Assembly: GCA_041494885.1 (NCBI GenBank)
Contig: JBGQBO010000021.1
Coordinates: 28,338 to 92,337 of the forward strand
DNA: 64,000 nucleotides
From: JAIQFV01 sp041494885
GTDB lineage: Bacteria; Acidobacteriota; Terriglobia; JAIQFV01
Direction: 5' to 3'
Part shown: in pieces, positions 19,701 to 27,477 of the stretch
Layout: every line of letters starts with the position of its first letter
Position numbering within the stretch: the first letter of the stretch is position 1
Made by a program: the position numbers and the translations under genes
The notes under the pieces: model-generated
Databases searched by the model: none
What the model was told of the DNA's origin: nothing
The model's input: only the letters and a program-made list of their open reading frames with translations

Positions 19701-20086
19701 AGTAACGCACGAACAGCAGAGGAGATTTTCTTCACGCTTGAAATTGAGACGGCATCCGCCGTCCCCGGGAGATTGATTCTTCCTCCCGGTTCTTTCCTGC
19801 GAGGGTTGGTAATGAATATCAGAGGAATATCAGTTTTCTTTGACTGGATGATTTGGGGGGCGTGGTGGGCTCTGGGGGATCGTGGTTTCTCGGTGGTCAG
19901 AACAATGTCCGGCGCGAAGTCTTTGATCTTTCTGGCGAATCCCCGTTCACTGACCACTCTTTTCGCCTTGAAATCGATCCGGGCGAGGCGCAGTTGGCGC
20001 TCGATCAACTCGGTCTCCCCCGGGCTTGTTCGAACCAACAGAATACGGGTTTCGTGGTTTAATGGTGGTTTTTCCGTTGTTCCCAT
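16796..20086 (-). CDS. Multi-PAS hybrid sensor histidine kinase with C-terminal receiver
   Basis: 1096-aa cytoplasmic-looking sensor (no transmembrane segment seen). Order: degenerate receiver (about 12-90, ILLVRTSPGETE, lacking the phosphoacceptor Asp where LTTEKP occurs), four PAS/PAC units (roughly 170-300, 335-455, 460-585, 590-705; PAC signatures DLTDRKRA, DITERKHVEE, DISQRKLAED, DVTDRRLLED), HisKA with H726 in GGVAHDFNNILTAITGY, an HATPase domain (NLVVNARDAMPQGG, DTGVGMD, GLGLSTVFG) and a functional receiver with D1017 in LSDVVMP. ATG at 20086 follows CAACGAGGCC. No cognate response regulator is adjacent. The signal sensed is unknown. Confidence 0.93.
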   Translation of the reverse strand: MGTTEKPPLNHETRILLVRTSPGETELIERQLRLARIDFKAKRVVSERGFARKIKDFAPDIVLTTEKPRSPRAHHAPQIIQSKKTDIPLIFITNPRRKEPGGRINLPGTADAVSISSVKKISSAVRALLGIGNREKSGSSPKRDKRSHFRTTEMPHPTPVQPLKNRSLRASEERFRLLVESVKDYAIFMLDGKGNVTSWNLGAERIKGYPAEEIIGRNFSCFYTEEDVAGRKPQRELRIAAREGWLEDEGWRVRKDGSRFWASVAITALRDSQGKTRGFSKVTQDLTDRKRAHDAIQMLNRELEGRMAQLDTLNRQLEAFSSSISLDLQKSEQKYRLLVDNLREVIFQIDPRRQWVFLNPAWTEITGFTVEESLGRSVLDYVYPEDRPQVLERFQAIMDHKEDDCRCEVRWLTRDGRTRWIETHARPLAGWDNQIIGISGTLTDITERKHVEEALHESEDLYLTTFNEAPIGIAHTGMDGRFLTVNRRLCDSLYYSQDEMLSKKFQDISYADEIVADLTAGRRLLKGEIQTYSAEKRYRRKDGSTIWVHVTISLRRDSSGEPRHFISIVEDISQRKLAEDALTESERRYRELFENANDIIFTTDLAGAFTSLNKAGEEAFGYTRREALDTLNFVEMVVPENATVAREALKQESVEGTGGTRELDVVAKDGRRIKLEISSRPILQGREIIAVQVIARDVTDRRLLEDELRHSQKMEAVGRLAGGVAHDFNNILTAITGYTNLLAIHFSEGDPRRRNLDEIRKAADRATALTRQMLAFSRKQVLEPTIQDLNAIVTEMDELFQRLIGEHIALVLHLNPALGHVKVDAGQMEQVIMNLVVNARDAMPQGGRLIIETGNVELEESFAHRQLAYHPGPYVMLAVRDTGVGMDKGIQERIFEPFFTTKERGKGTGLGLSTVFGIIKQSAGNVSVYSEPGHGTTVKIYLPRVEERLSETQKRQALPSSRGSETILLVEDEGGVRALVRETLEMNGYTVLEARNSKEAVALFESNKDRIQMVLSDVVMPETNGPELVELLKSRLPSLKVLFMSGYTEDIMSHQATLDAPVSLLEKPFTPDLLVHKVREVLDQDLSGPPAHSILN

Positions 20087-20541
20087 TAGGCCTCGTTGCT
20101 TGCCGACGGTGCTCGGTCTTCGCAGAGGAAGCAAGCACTGACTGCTTCAATCTGAAATCCGCGATCCCGGGTGACTCCATTTGTCCCTCATGGACAAATC
20201 CGGCCTCACCCTATTCTTTTTCCTCCCGAATTTCGAAATTCAGGTTCCAAGGGATTTTTCAGAGGTGATGCAGGGGAGAGGAAGGTCAAGAGCAAAACAT
20301 TCAATGATTTCCAAAAGGTCCCCAACGGGCCAAGACTTCGATGCAACGTCTATTCCTCGATAGAGTCCATCGGCAGCCTTCAGGCAAGAGACATTTCTCC
20401 TCTTCCCGGGGCATTCACCTTTTAATCGATGCAGCCATCTTACACCCTTTTTGGACAGTCGGGTCAGAAATGGCAAGGAAATGTTCTTCACGATTCGGGC
20501 CGAGCCCTTTCGCGATGATGAAAGGAAACGGATGGCGCGGA
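20087..20541. other. Intergenic region upstream of the hybrid kinase
   Basis: About 455 bases between two minus-strand genes. No convincing gene, RNA or repeat was recognised. Confidence 0.5.
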
Positions 20542-21780
20542 TCAGTTGCCCAGGACCAGCACACCCATTTTGCCATCGGTGATGAGTTTGTCCCCGGTGG
20601 CATTACTGCTTTCTTTGGGAACGGCCGGCCGGTCGATCAGGAAGGAACCTTTCACCTGGCCGGTGAGAAGCAGATCGTACATCACCTTGGAGCGCTCGCG
20701 GTCGATTTGGGAATCAATCTTGTGGATTAAGGTTTTGTTTTCAGGTGAGAATTCGATGGCGATATCATGGGTAGCGGCACAAACCCAGACCCCTTTTCCT
20801 TCAAATGTCTCGGGGCGCCGCCAGATGCGAAGGTGGTGGCGTTTGGCGAAAGTGTTGTTCTGCTTTTGAAATGTCAAGTCGGGCTTATTTCCATCGAGCA
20901 AAAGGATGGACATCGGTGCTTCTTTGTAACCCCGGTTTTCGACGACCGCACGAACTGTTTCCATACCCGACTGGGAACTCAGGGCGGCAGCGGTGGCCCA
21001 GCCCGCTGCCGTGAAGGCTGACTCGATCTGCTCCTGCGATCCCACGAACATCAGGTTCGTCATGTCAGAAGGTTTGGGCGGTTTCTCCGCGATCGTTTGA
21101 AAGGGCTCGGTGGTGACAAGTTTGGTCAGTACAGGATCAGGAGAAGCAGGATCGCCTTTGTAACCCGCGGAAGCCGCTGCCAGGCTGCTCAAGTCCGGCT
21201 TGTTCGTAATCTGCAACGTCATTTCCACGCCCGGCGAATAAGTGATCTCGGGGTCAGGTTCCTTGATAACGGCTTTTTTGGCCATACCCAGAATATCGGC
21301 CAAAGCCGCCAACTTCCCATCCATCTTTCCCAGGCCCTCATCCATTTTGGAGGCCCACGTCTCGGAGGCAAGAATGCCGACAATCCCGCCCTTGTCATCC
21401 ACAGTCTCACGCGCGTTGTCCACGCTGATGACCTTGGTCGTCAGGGCGATCCTTTTGCCCCCTGAACCTTCTAACTGGTTGAGTTCCAAAAGCAGGTATG
21501 CACGTTGATCGGCTTTTCCTCCGGTCGACTTAGCCTCTTTGACCTTTCCGAACAACTTGGTGCCCGGCGGAATGACGATTTTGCTCCCCACGCGGATGGG
21601 GGTGAGAACGACTGTCTCGACACTGTCTCCCGCCTTGGAGGTATCGCTGCCGATCTTTGAGGAAAGCCGAACGTCCATCTCCATTTTGGTCTGGGGCTTG
21701 AGGACGATGGAGAGGGTCAACGTGGAAGATACGGCCAGGATGAATCCAGCGGCCAGGAGTCTCTTGATGGAAAGAAGCAT
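20542..21780 (-). CDS. LssY C-terminal-domain protein with N-terminal exported domain
   Basis: 412-aa exported protein. Residues 1-28 are a signal sequence. Residues 40-130 (GDSVETVVLTPIRVGSKIVIPPGTKLFGKV) resemble the TrbI/VirB10-like 'safe-limit' domain seen in many secreted acidobacterial proteins. Residues about 240-400 match the LssY_C domain: NLMFVGSQEQIESAFTAAGW, an internal KRHHLRIWR segment and CAATHDIAIEF. LssY was named in Legionella secretion-associated genes, but its biochemical role is unknown. GAGAAGGGC precedes the ATG. A repeat element separates it from the sdh operon. Confidence 0.78.
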   Translation of the reverse strand: MLLSIKRLLAAGFILAVSSTLTLSIVLKPQTKMEMDVRLSSKIGSDTSKAGDSVETVVLTPIRVGSKIVIPPGTKLFGKVKEAKSTGGKADQRAYLLLELNQLEGSGGKRIALTTKVISVDNARETVDDKGGIVGILASETWASKMDEGLGKMDGKLAALADILGMAKKAVIKEPDPEITYSPGVEMTLQITNKPDLSSLAAASAGYKGDPASPDPVLTKLVTTEPFQTIAEKPPKPSDMTNLMFVGSQEQIESAFTAAGWATAAALSSQSGMETVRAVVENRGYKEAPMSILLLDGNKPDLTFQKQNNTFAKRHHLRIWRRPETFEGKGVWVCAATHDIAIEFSPENKTLIHKIDSQIDRERSKVMYDLLLTGQVKGSFLIDRPAVPKESSNATGDKLITDGKMGVLVLGN

Positions 21781-21835
21781 ATGCCCTTCTCAAGGATTTC
21801 GGTTGTAACGATGGGTAATCTTACCCAAGATGTAT

Positions 21836-22150
21836 AAAAATCCAAAATCCAAAATCCAAATTCCAAGTAAATTCCAAATGAAAAAATTCCAAGGACCAGT
21901 TCACAAGGTTCAATCCAGTCTCAAGCTCCACGAGACAGATACACACCATACCGTGATCGTGTTGACGAGAAGACGCCGCTTCTCCTCTTGTCACGGTCTG
22001 TATTGTTCAGAGTGAGTCTTGCTCTTTGGAGCTTGAAAGCTTGCTGGGCAATTGATACTTGTTTGGAATTTGGAAATTGGGTTTTGTTTGGACTTTGGTT
22101 CCTGGATTTTGGGTTTTATTTGGATTTTGGACTTTGGTGTTTGGATTTTG
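21836..22150. repeat. Long inverted-repeat element, CCAAATTCCAAA family (copy A)
   Basis: Left arm 21836-21900 is made of CCAAAATCCAAATTCC words; right arm 22060-22150 is made of the complementary TTTGGAATTTGG words. The loop holds a further inverted CAAGCTCCA/GGAGCTTG pair. No coding content. Related elements: 25931-26090, 27262-27430, 56910-57139. Confidence 0.82.
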
Positions 22151-22176
22151 CAGCCCCAATATTGCCTCCGCCTCAG

Positions 22177-22201
22177 AGACGGTCTGCTTCTCAGACCGTC
22201 T
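22177..22201. repeat. Hairpin overlapping the sdhB stop codon
   Basis: AGACGGTCTG pairs perfectly with CAGACCGTCT across a 5-base loop. The sdhB stop codon lies at the loop/stem boundary. No T-tract follows on the minus strand, so it is not a standard intrinsic terminator; it could stabilise the mRNA end. Confidence 0.55.
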
Positions 22202-23030
22202 TAGCCGGAGCGGTTGGGATATTAGGCAGGGGTTTACCCTGGCCTGTCCCGTGCATTTTCTGGCACGGTTTTTTCCGGCGTGCCAGGTGAAGATAATCCA
22301 ACACGAGCTGGCGCTTGAGATATTGGATCGCCTTGGCGGGATCGACGCCCTTGGGGCACGCGCGCGAGCACTCGCCGGCGTAATGACACCGGAATGCACC
22401 ATGCGAGGCACCCGTGCGTTGATTGCGGTCTCGCCGCCCTTCGTCGCGTGTGTCCTTGTCATAGCGCTCAGCCGCCGCCAGAGGCATGGGCCCCAGATAC
22501 CGCGCGTCGGTGGCCAGGGTGGGGCAGGCGGCCATGCAGCAGCCGCACTTGATGCAATAGGCAAACTGCAGATAGGCCTCCAGTTCCGCAGGAGACTGGT
22601 AGAACTCCCCTTCCGGTTTATTGCTCTCCGCTTCATCGGCGCGCACGATGTACGGTTTTACGGAGCGGTGTTTTTCAAACATCGTCATCAGATCAGGGAC
22701 CAGGTCGCGGATGATTTCAAAATTGGGCAACGGCCCCACGGTCAGATCGGTGTCGGCGATGTGCAGGATCTGGGTGTTGCAGGCCAGCGTCGCCCGGCCA
22801 TTCAGAAGCATGCCGCAGGAACCGCAGACCCCCATGCGGCACGAATAGCGCCAGGCCAGCGTGGGATCCACATTGTCCTTAATGTAGTGCAACCCATCCA
22901 GCACCGTCATCCCTTCACGAACGGGGATCTTATACGTCTTCACATAGGGCGCGCGATCGCTTTCAGGATTGTATCGTGTGACGTGAAAAACTATTTCTCT
23001 TGTGGCTTTGCTGTTTTCCGGCATGGTCAT
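22191..23030 (-). CDS. sdhB: Succinate dehydrogenase/fumarate reductase iron-sulfur subunit
   Basis: 279-aa electron-transfer subunit of complex II. The [2Fe-2S] ligands lie in YSCRMGVCGSCG (C64, C69, C72) plus C84; the second cluster motif is CIKCGCCMAACP (C159, C162, C165, C169), followed by CHYAGECSRACPKG for the remaining clusters. ATG at 23030 is chosen because GGAGGAAGGGG precedes it and it overlaps the sdhD stop as ATGA, implying coupling. The C-terminus is somewhat longer than in E. coli SdhB. It is the last gene of the sdhA-C-D-B cluster. Confidence 0.93.
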   Translation of the reverse strand: MTMPENSKATREIVFHVTRYNPESDRAPYVKTYKIPVREGMTVLDGLHYIKDNVDPTLAWRYSCRMGVCGSCGMLLNGRATLACNTQILHIADTDLTVGPLPNFEIIRDLVPDLMTMFEKHRSVKPYIVRADEAESNKPEGEFYQSPAELEAYLQFAYCIKCGCCMAACPTLATDARYLGPMPLAAAERYDKDTRDEGRRDRNQRTGASHGAFRCHYAGECSRACPKGVDPAKAIQYLKRQLVLDYLHLARRKKPCQKMHGTGQGKPLPNIPTAPAKTV

Positions 23031-23410
23031 CCCCTTCCTCCTGCGATCGCGATGGCGTGTGTGGTAATGGCCGCCCACGTACCCAAACCAAACAATCCCA
23101 GCCCCACCACGAGAAGCACGAAGGTAACGGCCTTCTCGACGGCGGGCTTCAACGTCAGTTCAAAGAGAATCGTCCGCAGCCCGTAGAGACCATGGTAAAG
23201 CGCCACCCCCAGGAGAAGAATGTATGTGACGGTGAAGAACATCCGGCCGTCCCGAAAGAGGCTGTTCTCCTTCGAAATCGCCTCGCCGCTGTGAGGAGCA
23301 AACAGATGGGTGAGGCCGCCCACGTGCATGATCAGCATGTGGAGGCCGAGCAGGAAGAGGATCACCACTCCCGCCGACATGTGCCAGGTCCAATACTTTG
23401 TTTCGCGCAT
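23027..23410 (-). CDS. sdhD: Succinate dehydrogenase membrane anchor subunit (SdhD-like)
   Basis: 127-aa protein with three predicted transmembrane helices (about 10-30, 58-80, 95-118). Candidate heme ligands are the His residues in LGLHMLIMHVGG and ALYHGLYGLR. It begins 8 bases after sdhC and overlaps sdhB by 4 bases. The sequence family diverges widely, so the assignment rests on topology, the His residues and position. Confidence 0.85.
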   Translation of the reverse strand: MRETKYWTWHMSAGVVILFLLGLHMLIMHVGGLTHLFAPHSGEAISKENSLFRDGRMFFTVTYILLLGVALYHGLYGLRTILFELTLKPAVEKAVTFVLLVVGLGLFGLGTWAAITTHAIAIAGGRG

Positions 23411-23418
23411 TTCTCCTC

Positions 23419-23856
23419 CTACTTTCCCAATCCTAGAAATTCAGAGCCGCCTGCCGCGAGAAGAATCGCGGCCAGGATCATCATGACAATAAGCAGGGGC
23501 CGCTGGACGTTCAATGACGTCTTGTAGGGATAGATCGGTTCGATGGGCTTGCCGACCGCAAACGCGAGTTCCACGAGCACCAGCCGGATGCCGTTCAAGG
23601 CGTGATAGGCAAAAGCGGCAAAGACCAGAAACTCCCCGAATTTGAAAATGGGCTGGTGGAAAAATCCCCCCTCGACCCAAAGGTATTGGCCGCTGGCGCG
23701 CAAGCTGGTCACTACAATGTGCATCAGAAAGTACAAGAGAATGGCGAGACCGGTAAGCCGGTGGAGTATGTAAGCGTAGCGCTCAATGCCCCAGCGCCCG
23801 CCCCCAAGCCATCCCCACACCCCGAGCCGATTGTCGTGTCTCTTGATTTCGGCCAT
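23419..23856 (-). CDS. sdhC: Succinate dehydrogenase cytochrome b subunit (SdhC-like)
   Basis: 145-aa membrane anchor with three predicted helices (about 28-50, 74-98, 117-138). The conserved SdhC pattern ERYAYILHRLTGLAILLYFLMH is present, with His residues for heme b, and FAYHALNGIRLVLVE in the second helix. With SdhD it carries electrons from SdhB to quinone. Separated from sdhA by about 200 bases of repeat DNA, and followed closely by sdhD. Confidence 0.9.
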   Translation of the reverse strand: MAEIKRHDNRLGVWGWLGGGRWGIERYAYILHRLTGLAILLYFLMHIVVTSLRASGQYLWVEGGFFHQPIFKFGEFLVFAAFAYHALNGIRLVLVELAFAVGKPIEPIYPYKTSLNVQRPLLIVMMILAAILLAAGGSEFLGLGK

Positions 23857-23879
23857 GCCAGCCTCCTTGAGTTTGAAAA

Positions 23880-24058
23880 TAGGTGCCAGGTGTCAGGTGC
23901 CGGGTGTCAGGTAGCTCGTGGGAGTGCATCTTGTACGGAATGACCTCGAACTTAGTATGAGCACACCCAAATCAAATTAGTGGCTTATGACTCTCATCTG
24001 CCGAGCCTGGGGGCCTGTTGCTGGCCCCCGGCACCTGGCCCCCGACACCCGACACCTA
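23880..24058. repeat. Intergenic repeat element, GGTGTCAGGTGCC family (copy 2), inside the sdh cluster
   Basis: Left arm near 23880-23912 reads GGTGCCAGGTGTCAGG words; right arm near 24015-24058 carries the complementary CCCGACACCCGACACC words. It fills the gap between sdhA and sdhC and overlaps the sdhA stop. Confidence 0.75.
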
Positions 24059-25771
24059 ATACTTCCGCTCCACCGGCTTCCAGTTGGTAATCGTCACGGG
24101 CTTGTAATCCAGCCTCGGTTTGCCGCCGGTATAATGAACCATGGAGTGGGCCAGGAACTTTTCGTCGTCACGCTTGGAGAAATCCGTGCGGGAATGACCC
24201 CCGCGGGATTCCTCGCGTGCCAGACCCGCGAAGAGCAACACCTCTGCCAGCTCAAGCATGTTTTCGGTTTCCAAGGCCTGAATGAGGTTGGTGTTGTAAA
24301 TGCGGCTCTTGTCCTGGATAGAGATTTTATGAAAGCGCTGCCTTAACGCGGCAATCTTATCCAAGCCCTCTTTCATGGATGCGCCGGTACGATAAACCCC
24401 GGCGTGCTTGTCCATCAGGGTTCGAAGTTCCCGGCGGATGAGGGCTGGCTTCTCCGTTCCACTTTGTTGAAGCAGGCCGCCGAAAACACGTTTCTCTTCC
24501 TCCTGGGCCCGGGCTTCCGGCAGCGCACTCAGCGTCGCCCCTCCCCCGAGATACTTTGAAATCTCACGGCCCGTGATCCCACCCCACACGAGGCATTCCG
24601 CGGTGGAGTTGCATCCCAACCGGTTGGCGCCGTGCATGGAGTGGCACGCCACTTCGCCGGCCGCCCAAATGTTTTCCACCTTGGTCCGGCCGTCGATATC
24701 GGCTTCGATGCCGCCCATGGAATAGTGGGCCACGGGCCGGATCGGGATGGGTTGAGTGATGGGGTCGATTCCCAGAAACTTCATGCACACTTCACGGATC
24801 AGCGGGAGGCGGTGGTTGATGCGGTCAGCTCCGAGGTGGGTCATATCGAGATTAATGTAATCGAGCCCTTCGGGTCCCGGAAAACCGCGTCCCTCCAGAA
24901 TTTCCGTCATCTCCGAACGCGACACGATATCGCGGGGCGCCAGTTCCATCATCTTGGGCGCATACTTTTCCATGAAGCGTTCGCCCTTGTTGTTGCGCAG
25001 ATACCCGCCCTCCCCGCGACAACCTTCCGTCATCAGAATGCCCGAGGGCACCAATCCCGTCGGGTGAAATTGCAGGAACTCCGGATCTTCCAGGGGTAAC
25101 CCCGCGCGGTAGGCAATGGCCTGTCCGTCGCCCGTGACGGTTTGAGAGTAGGTGGTGAATCCATAAAGATTCCCCAGACCTCCCGAAGCGATCAGGAGGG
25201 TCTTGCCGCGCAAAACATAAAACTCGCCCGTCGGAGCGTCGAAGAGAGTGAGTCCGGCGAAGCGTCCGCCTTCAAGGAGCATCGAGGTGACAAAACACTC
25301 GTCGTAGCGCTTGAAGTTGTTGTATTTGACCAGGGTGTCATACAGGGCCTGCATTTCCATGAAGCCGGTCTTGTCGGCGGCCATGCATGCGCGCGGGAAA
25401 GAATGCCCGCCAAACGGTCGCTGCATGATCCGCCCGTCGTCGCGGCGCGACCAGGGAACGCCCCAGTGCTCCAGAAGCCGGATTTCATCCGGCGAGGTTC
25501 TTACAAACCGGTCCACCGTGTCCTGATCGGCGAGGAAATCGGCCCCTTTCACGGTGTCCCAGGCATGCAATTCGAGGCTGTCCCCCTCTTCGGGGCGCAT
25601 CATCGCGGCAGTGCCCCCTTCAGCGCACACGGAATGCGAGCGCATGATCTGGACCTTCGAGACAATTCCGATGTCGGCTTTGTCCTGTGTTCGGATGCAA
25701 ATTTCCACCGCGGCGCGCAGTCCGGCGAGCCCGGTTCCCAGGATTAAGACATCATGAGTTATTTGCTGCAT
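24056..25771 (-). CDS. sdhA: Succinate dehydrogenase/fumarate reductase flavoprotein subunit
   Basis: 571-aa catalytic subunit that oxidises succinate to fumarate (or the reverse). FAD site: DVLILGTGLAG at the N-terminus, and the covalent-flavin His H46 in MRSHSVCAEGG. Substrate and catalytic region: FHPTGLVPSGILMTEGCRGEGG, RPVAHYSMGGIEAD and HGANRLGCNS. ATG at 25771 (AAGGAG upstream) fits the family; a longer frame back to 25843 has no homology. The short C-terminal domain resembles the 570-590 aa enzymes. Direction of reaction cannot be decided from sequence; with citrate synthase and isocitrate dehydrogenase nearby, oxidative use is the simpler reading. Confidence 0.94.
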   Translation of the reverse strand: MQQITHDVLILGTGLAGLRAAVEICIRTQDKADIGIVSKVQIMRSHSVCAEGGTAAMMRPEEGDSLELHAWDTVKGADFLADQDTVDRFVRTSPDEIRLLEHWGVPWSRRDDGRIMQRPFGGHSFPRACMAADKTGFMEMQALYDTLVKYNNFKRYDECFVTSMLLEGGRFAGLTLFDAPTGEFYVLRGKTLLIASGGLGNLYGFTTYSQTVTGDGQAIAYRAGLPLEDPEFLQFHPTGLVPSGILMTEGCRGEGGYLRNNKGERFMEKYAPKMMELAPRDIVSRSEMTEILEGRGFPGPEGLDYINLDMTHLGADRINHRLPLIREVCMKFLGIDPITQPIPIRPVAHYSMGGIEADIDGRTKVENIWAAGEVACHSMHGANRLGCNSTAECLVWGGITGREISKYLGGGATLSALPEARAQEEEKRVFGGLLQQSGTEKPALIRRELRTLMDKHAGVYRTGASMKEGLDKIAALRQRFHKISIQDKSRIYNTNLIQALETENMLELAEVLLFAGLAREESRGGHSRTDFSKRDDEKFLAHSMVHYTGGKPRLDYKPVTITNWKPVERKY

Positions 25772-25891
25772 GAGTAAGCTACTCCTTGGAGCTGGCAGGG
25801 CGAGAGTCCTGGAAGGGATACAACTACGGGGTGAAGCCTCCATATCGAGACGCGATCTGCAAAGTGCAGTCAGCGTCGCCAGCTGGGAGTG

Positions 25892-25900
25892 ATCATATCA
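25892..25900 (-). promoter_or_regulatory. Candidate extended -10 promoter for sdhA
   Basis: On the minus strand TGATATGAT (extended -10) lies about 120 bases upstream of sdhA. No good -35 is seen 16-18 bases further upstream, as expected for an extended -10 promoter. Confidence 0.4.
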
Positions 25901-25930
25901 CAACTTTTCATTTTCGGAAGGGGTCTAATA

Positions 25931-26090
25931 AAACAAATTCCAAATTCCAAAATCCAAAGTCCAAATAAATTCCAAAAACCAAATTCCAAGTACCTGAAGC
26001 CGAAGAAAGATCAATCCCTTCCCCATCCGCGGAGTTTGCTTATTGGAATTTGGTTTTTATTTGGACTTTGGATTTTGGAATTTGGAATTT
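25931..26090. repeat. Long inverted-repeat element, CCAAATTCCAAA family (copy B)
   Basis: Arms 25931-25989 and 26042-26090 pair almost perfectly: about 35 consecutive bases match, then an 8-base insertion, then another 12. The loop carries a GTTTGCTTATTGG word that recurs inverted in copy C. It separates sdhA from the divergent BON lipoprotein gene. Confidence 0.88.
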
Positions 26091-26166
26091 CATTCTCTTT
26101 TTGCTCCTGCATCCTGCCTGCATTTGGAGTAAAATTAAATCCTACTCAAGACAGCAGGAGGGCACG

Positions 26167-27183
26167 ATGCAAAAAAGCAAATTATTGCTCTATTCGGTTT
26201 TAATCCTGGCGTTGATTATTGCGGCTGGCTGTTCCCTGTTTCCCACGGACAAATCCCTTGCGACCGATATCAAGGCAAAGATGTTTTCAGATCCTGATCT
26301 GAAGGGAGCCAATATCGAGGTCGCCGTGAAGGACGGAGAGGTGACACTGGCCGGTGAAGTTTCCAGCGCTGAGGTGCAGTTGAAGGCCTTCAAACTGGTC
26401 AATGCAACCCCGGGCGTGAAGAAGGTCATTGATCAGATGAAAGTGGCGGGAGCACAAGTGGCGGAGTCTCAAGCGCCGGCGCAAGCTTCGCCGGAGGCGC
26501 CGGCTGCAACGGGTAATTCCGCCAATCCTTCCCCCCAGGCAGGAGGATCCCCAGCCGTACCTTCAGCAGGAACTCCCGCAGTTGAATCCGCTAAAGCGAG
26601 CCCGGGGAGTGAGCCGCCTCCTAAAGCAGTCCCTGCGCCGCAACCCGTCAAGTACGTTGTTCCGGCGGGGACACGGATGTCGATCCGCATGGTTGATTCC
26701 ATCGACTCCTCCGAACATCAGGCAGGCCAGGTATTCCGGGCTTCGACAGATCTTCCCATCTCCGAGAAAGGTCACGTGGTGGTCCCGAAGAACACACCCG
26801 TTTTCGTGAAATTGGCGAATGCGAAAAGTGCCGGCCATTTTACCGGTTCAAGCGAACTGGAATTGCAGCTTTACAAGATGGAGCTTCACGGGGAGACCTA
26901 TCCCCTGATGAGCAATTCCTACCAGTCGAAAGGTGAATCGCGCGGGACCCAAACCGCCAAGCGAGTTGGAATTGGCGCAGCGGCAGGCACCGTTATTGGG
27001 GCGATTGCGGGCGGTGGCAAGGGCGCCGCCATCGGCGCAACGGTGGGAGGCGGCACCGCTACGGGAGTCCAACTAGCCACGCGCGGCAAGCAGGTCAAGG
27101 TGCCCTCGGAAACGCAGCTCGATTTCACGCTGCAATCCCCCGTGACGGTCACCGTTTTGCCCAAGAGTAATTCCCCCCGGTGA
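26167..27183 (+). CDS. BON-domain lipoprotein with Pro/Ala linker and glycine-zipper C-terminal domain
   Basis: 338-aa lipoprotein. The signal peptide ends in a lipobox (ALIIAAGC, Cys about 22). A BON domain follows (about 30-100, IEVAVKDGEVTLAGEV, VNATPGVKKVIDQM). Residues about 103-165 are a Pro/Ala/Ser-rich linker. Residues 170-270 contain YVVPAGTRMSIRMVDSIDS, a domain like that in the LssY_C protein at 20542, and a Gly zipper (about 280-310, GAAAGTVIGAIAGGGKG). The start at 26167 is fixed by CAGGAGGG just upstream. Probably an outer-membrane-associated stress or structural protein. Confidence 0.85.
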   Translation: MQKSKLLLYSVLILALIIAAGCSLFPTDKSLATDIKAKMFSDPDLKGANIEVAVKDGEVTLAGEVSSAEVQLKAFKLVNATPGVKKVIDQMKVAGAQVAESQAPAQASPEAPAATGNSANPSPQAGGSPAVPSAGTPAVESAKASPGSEPPPKAVPAPQPVKYVVPAGTRMSIRMVDSIDSSEHQAGQVFRASTDLPISEKGHVVVPKNTPVFVKLANAKSAGHFTGSSELELQLYKMELHGETYPLMSNSYQSKGESRGTQTAKRVGIGAAAGTVIGAIAGGGKGAAIGATVGGGTATGVQLATRGKQVKVPSETQLDFTLQSPVTVTVLPKSNSPR

Positions 27184-27261
27184 ATGCCGGGCTCTTCGAT
27201 CCTCAGAAAAACGGTGAAGCGTTCTTGAACAGCTTCATTGGGGCATGGGGGGCTGTGTGAA

Positions 27262-27430
27262 TCAAATTCCAAAATCCAGATTCAAATAAAGACCAAATTC
27301 CAGACAGAAACGAAATTCCAAACAATGACCGAATCCCAATAAGCAAACCTCGAGAAGGTGGCTTTTCGCAGTGTTTGGATTTTGGCGATTGGATTTTATT
27401 TGGAATTTGGTTTTTGGAATTTGGAATTTC
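27262..27430. repeat. Long inverted-repeat element, CCAAATTCCAAA family (copy C)
   Basis: Left arm of CAAATTCCAAAATCC words near 27262-27325, right arm of TTTGGAATTTGG words near 27373-27430. The loop contains CCAATAAGCAAAC, the complement of the loop word of copy B. It lies between two convergent genes. Confidence 0.82.
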
Positions 27431-27477
27431 CGCGGGTGGAATAGTCAGGCCTTAGAGTGAGAGGGAATGTCGGCGGA

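Noticed and set aside
22059..23186. Long plus-strand frame opposite sdhB/sdhD
   Set aside because: It overlaps two complex II genes with clear motifs.
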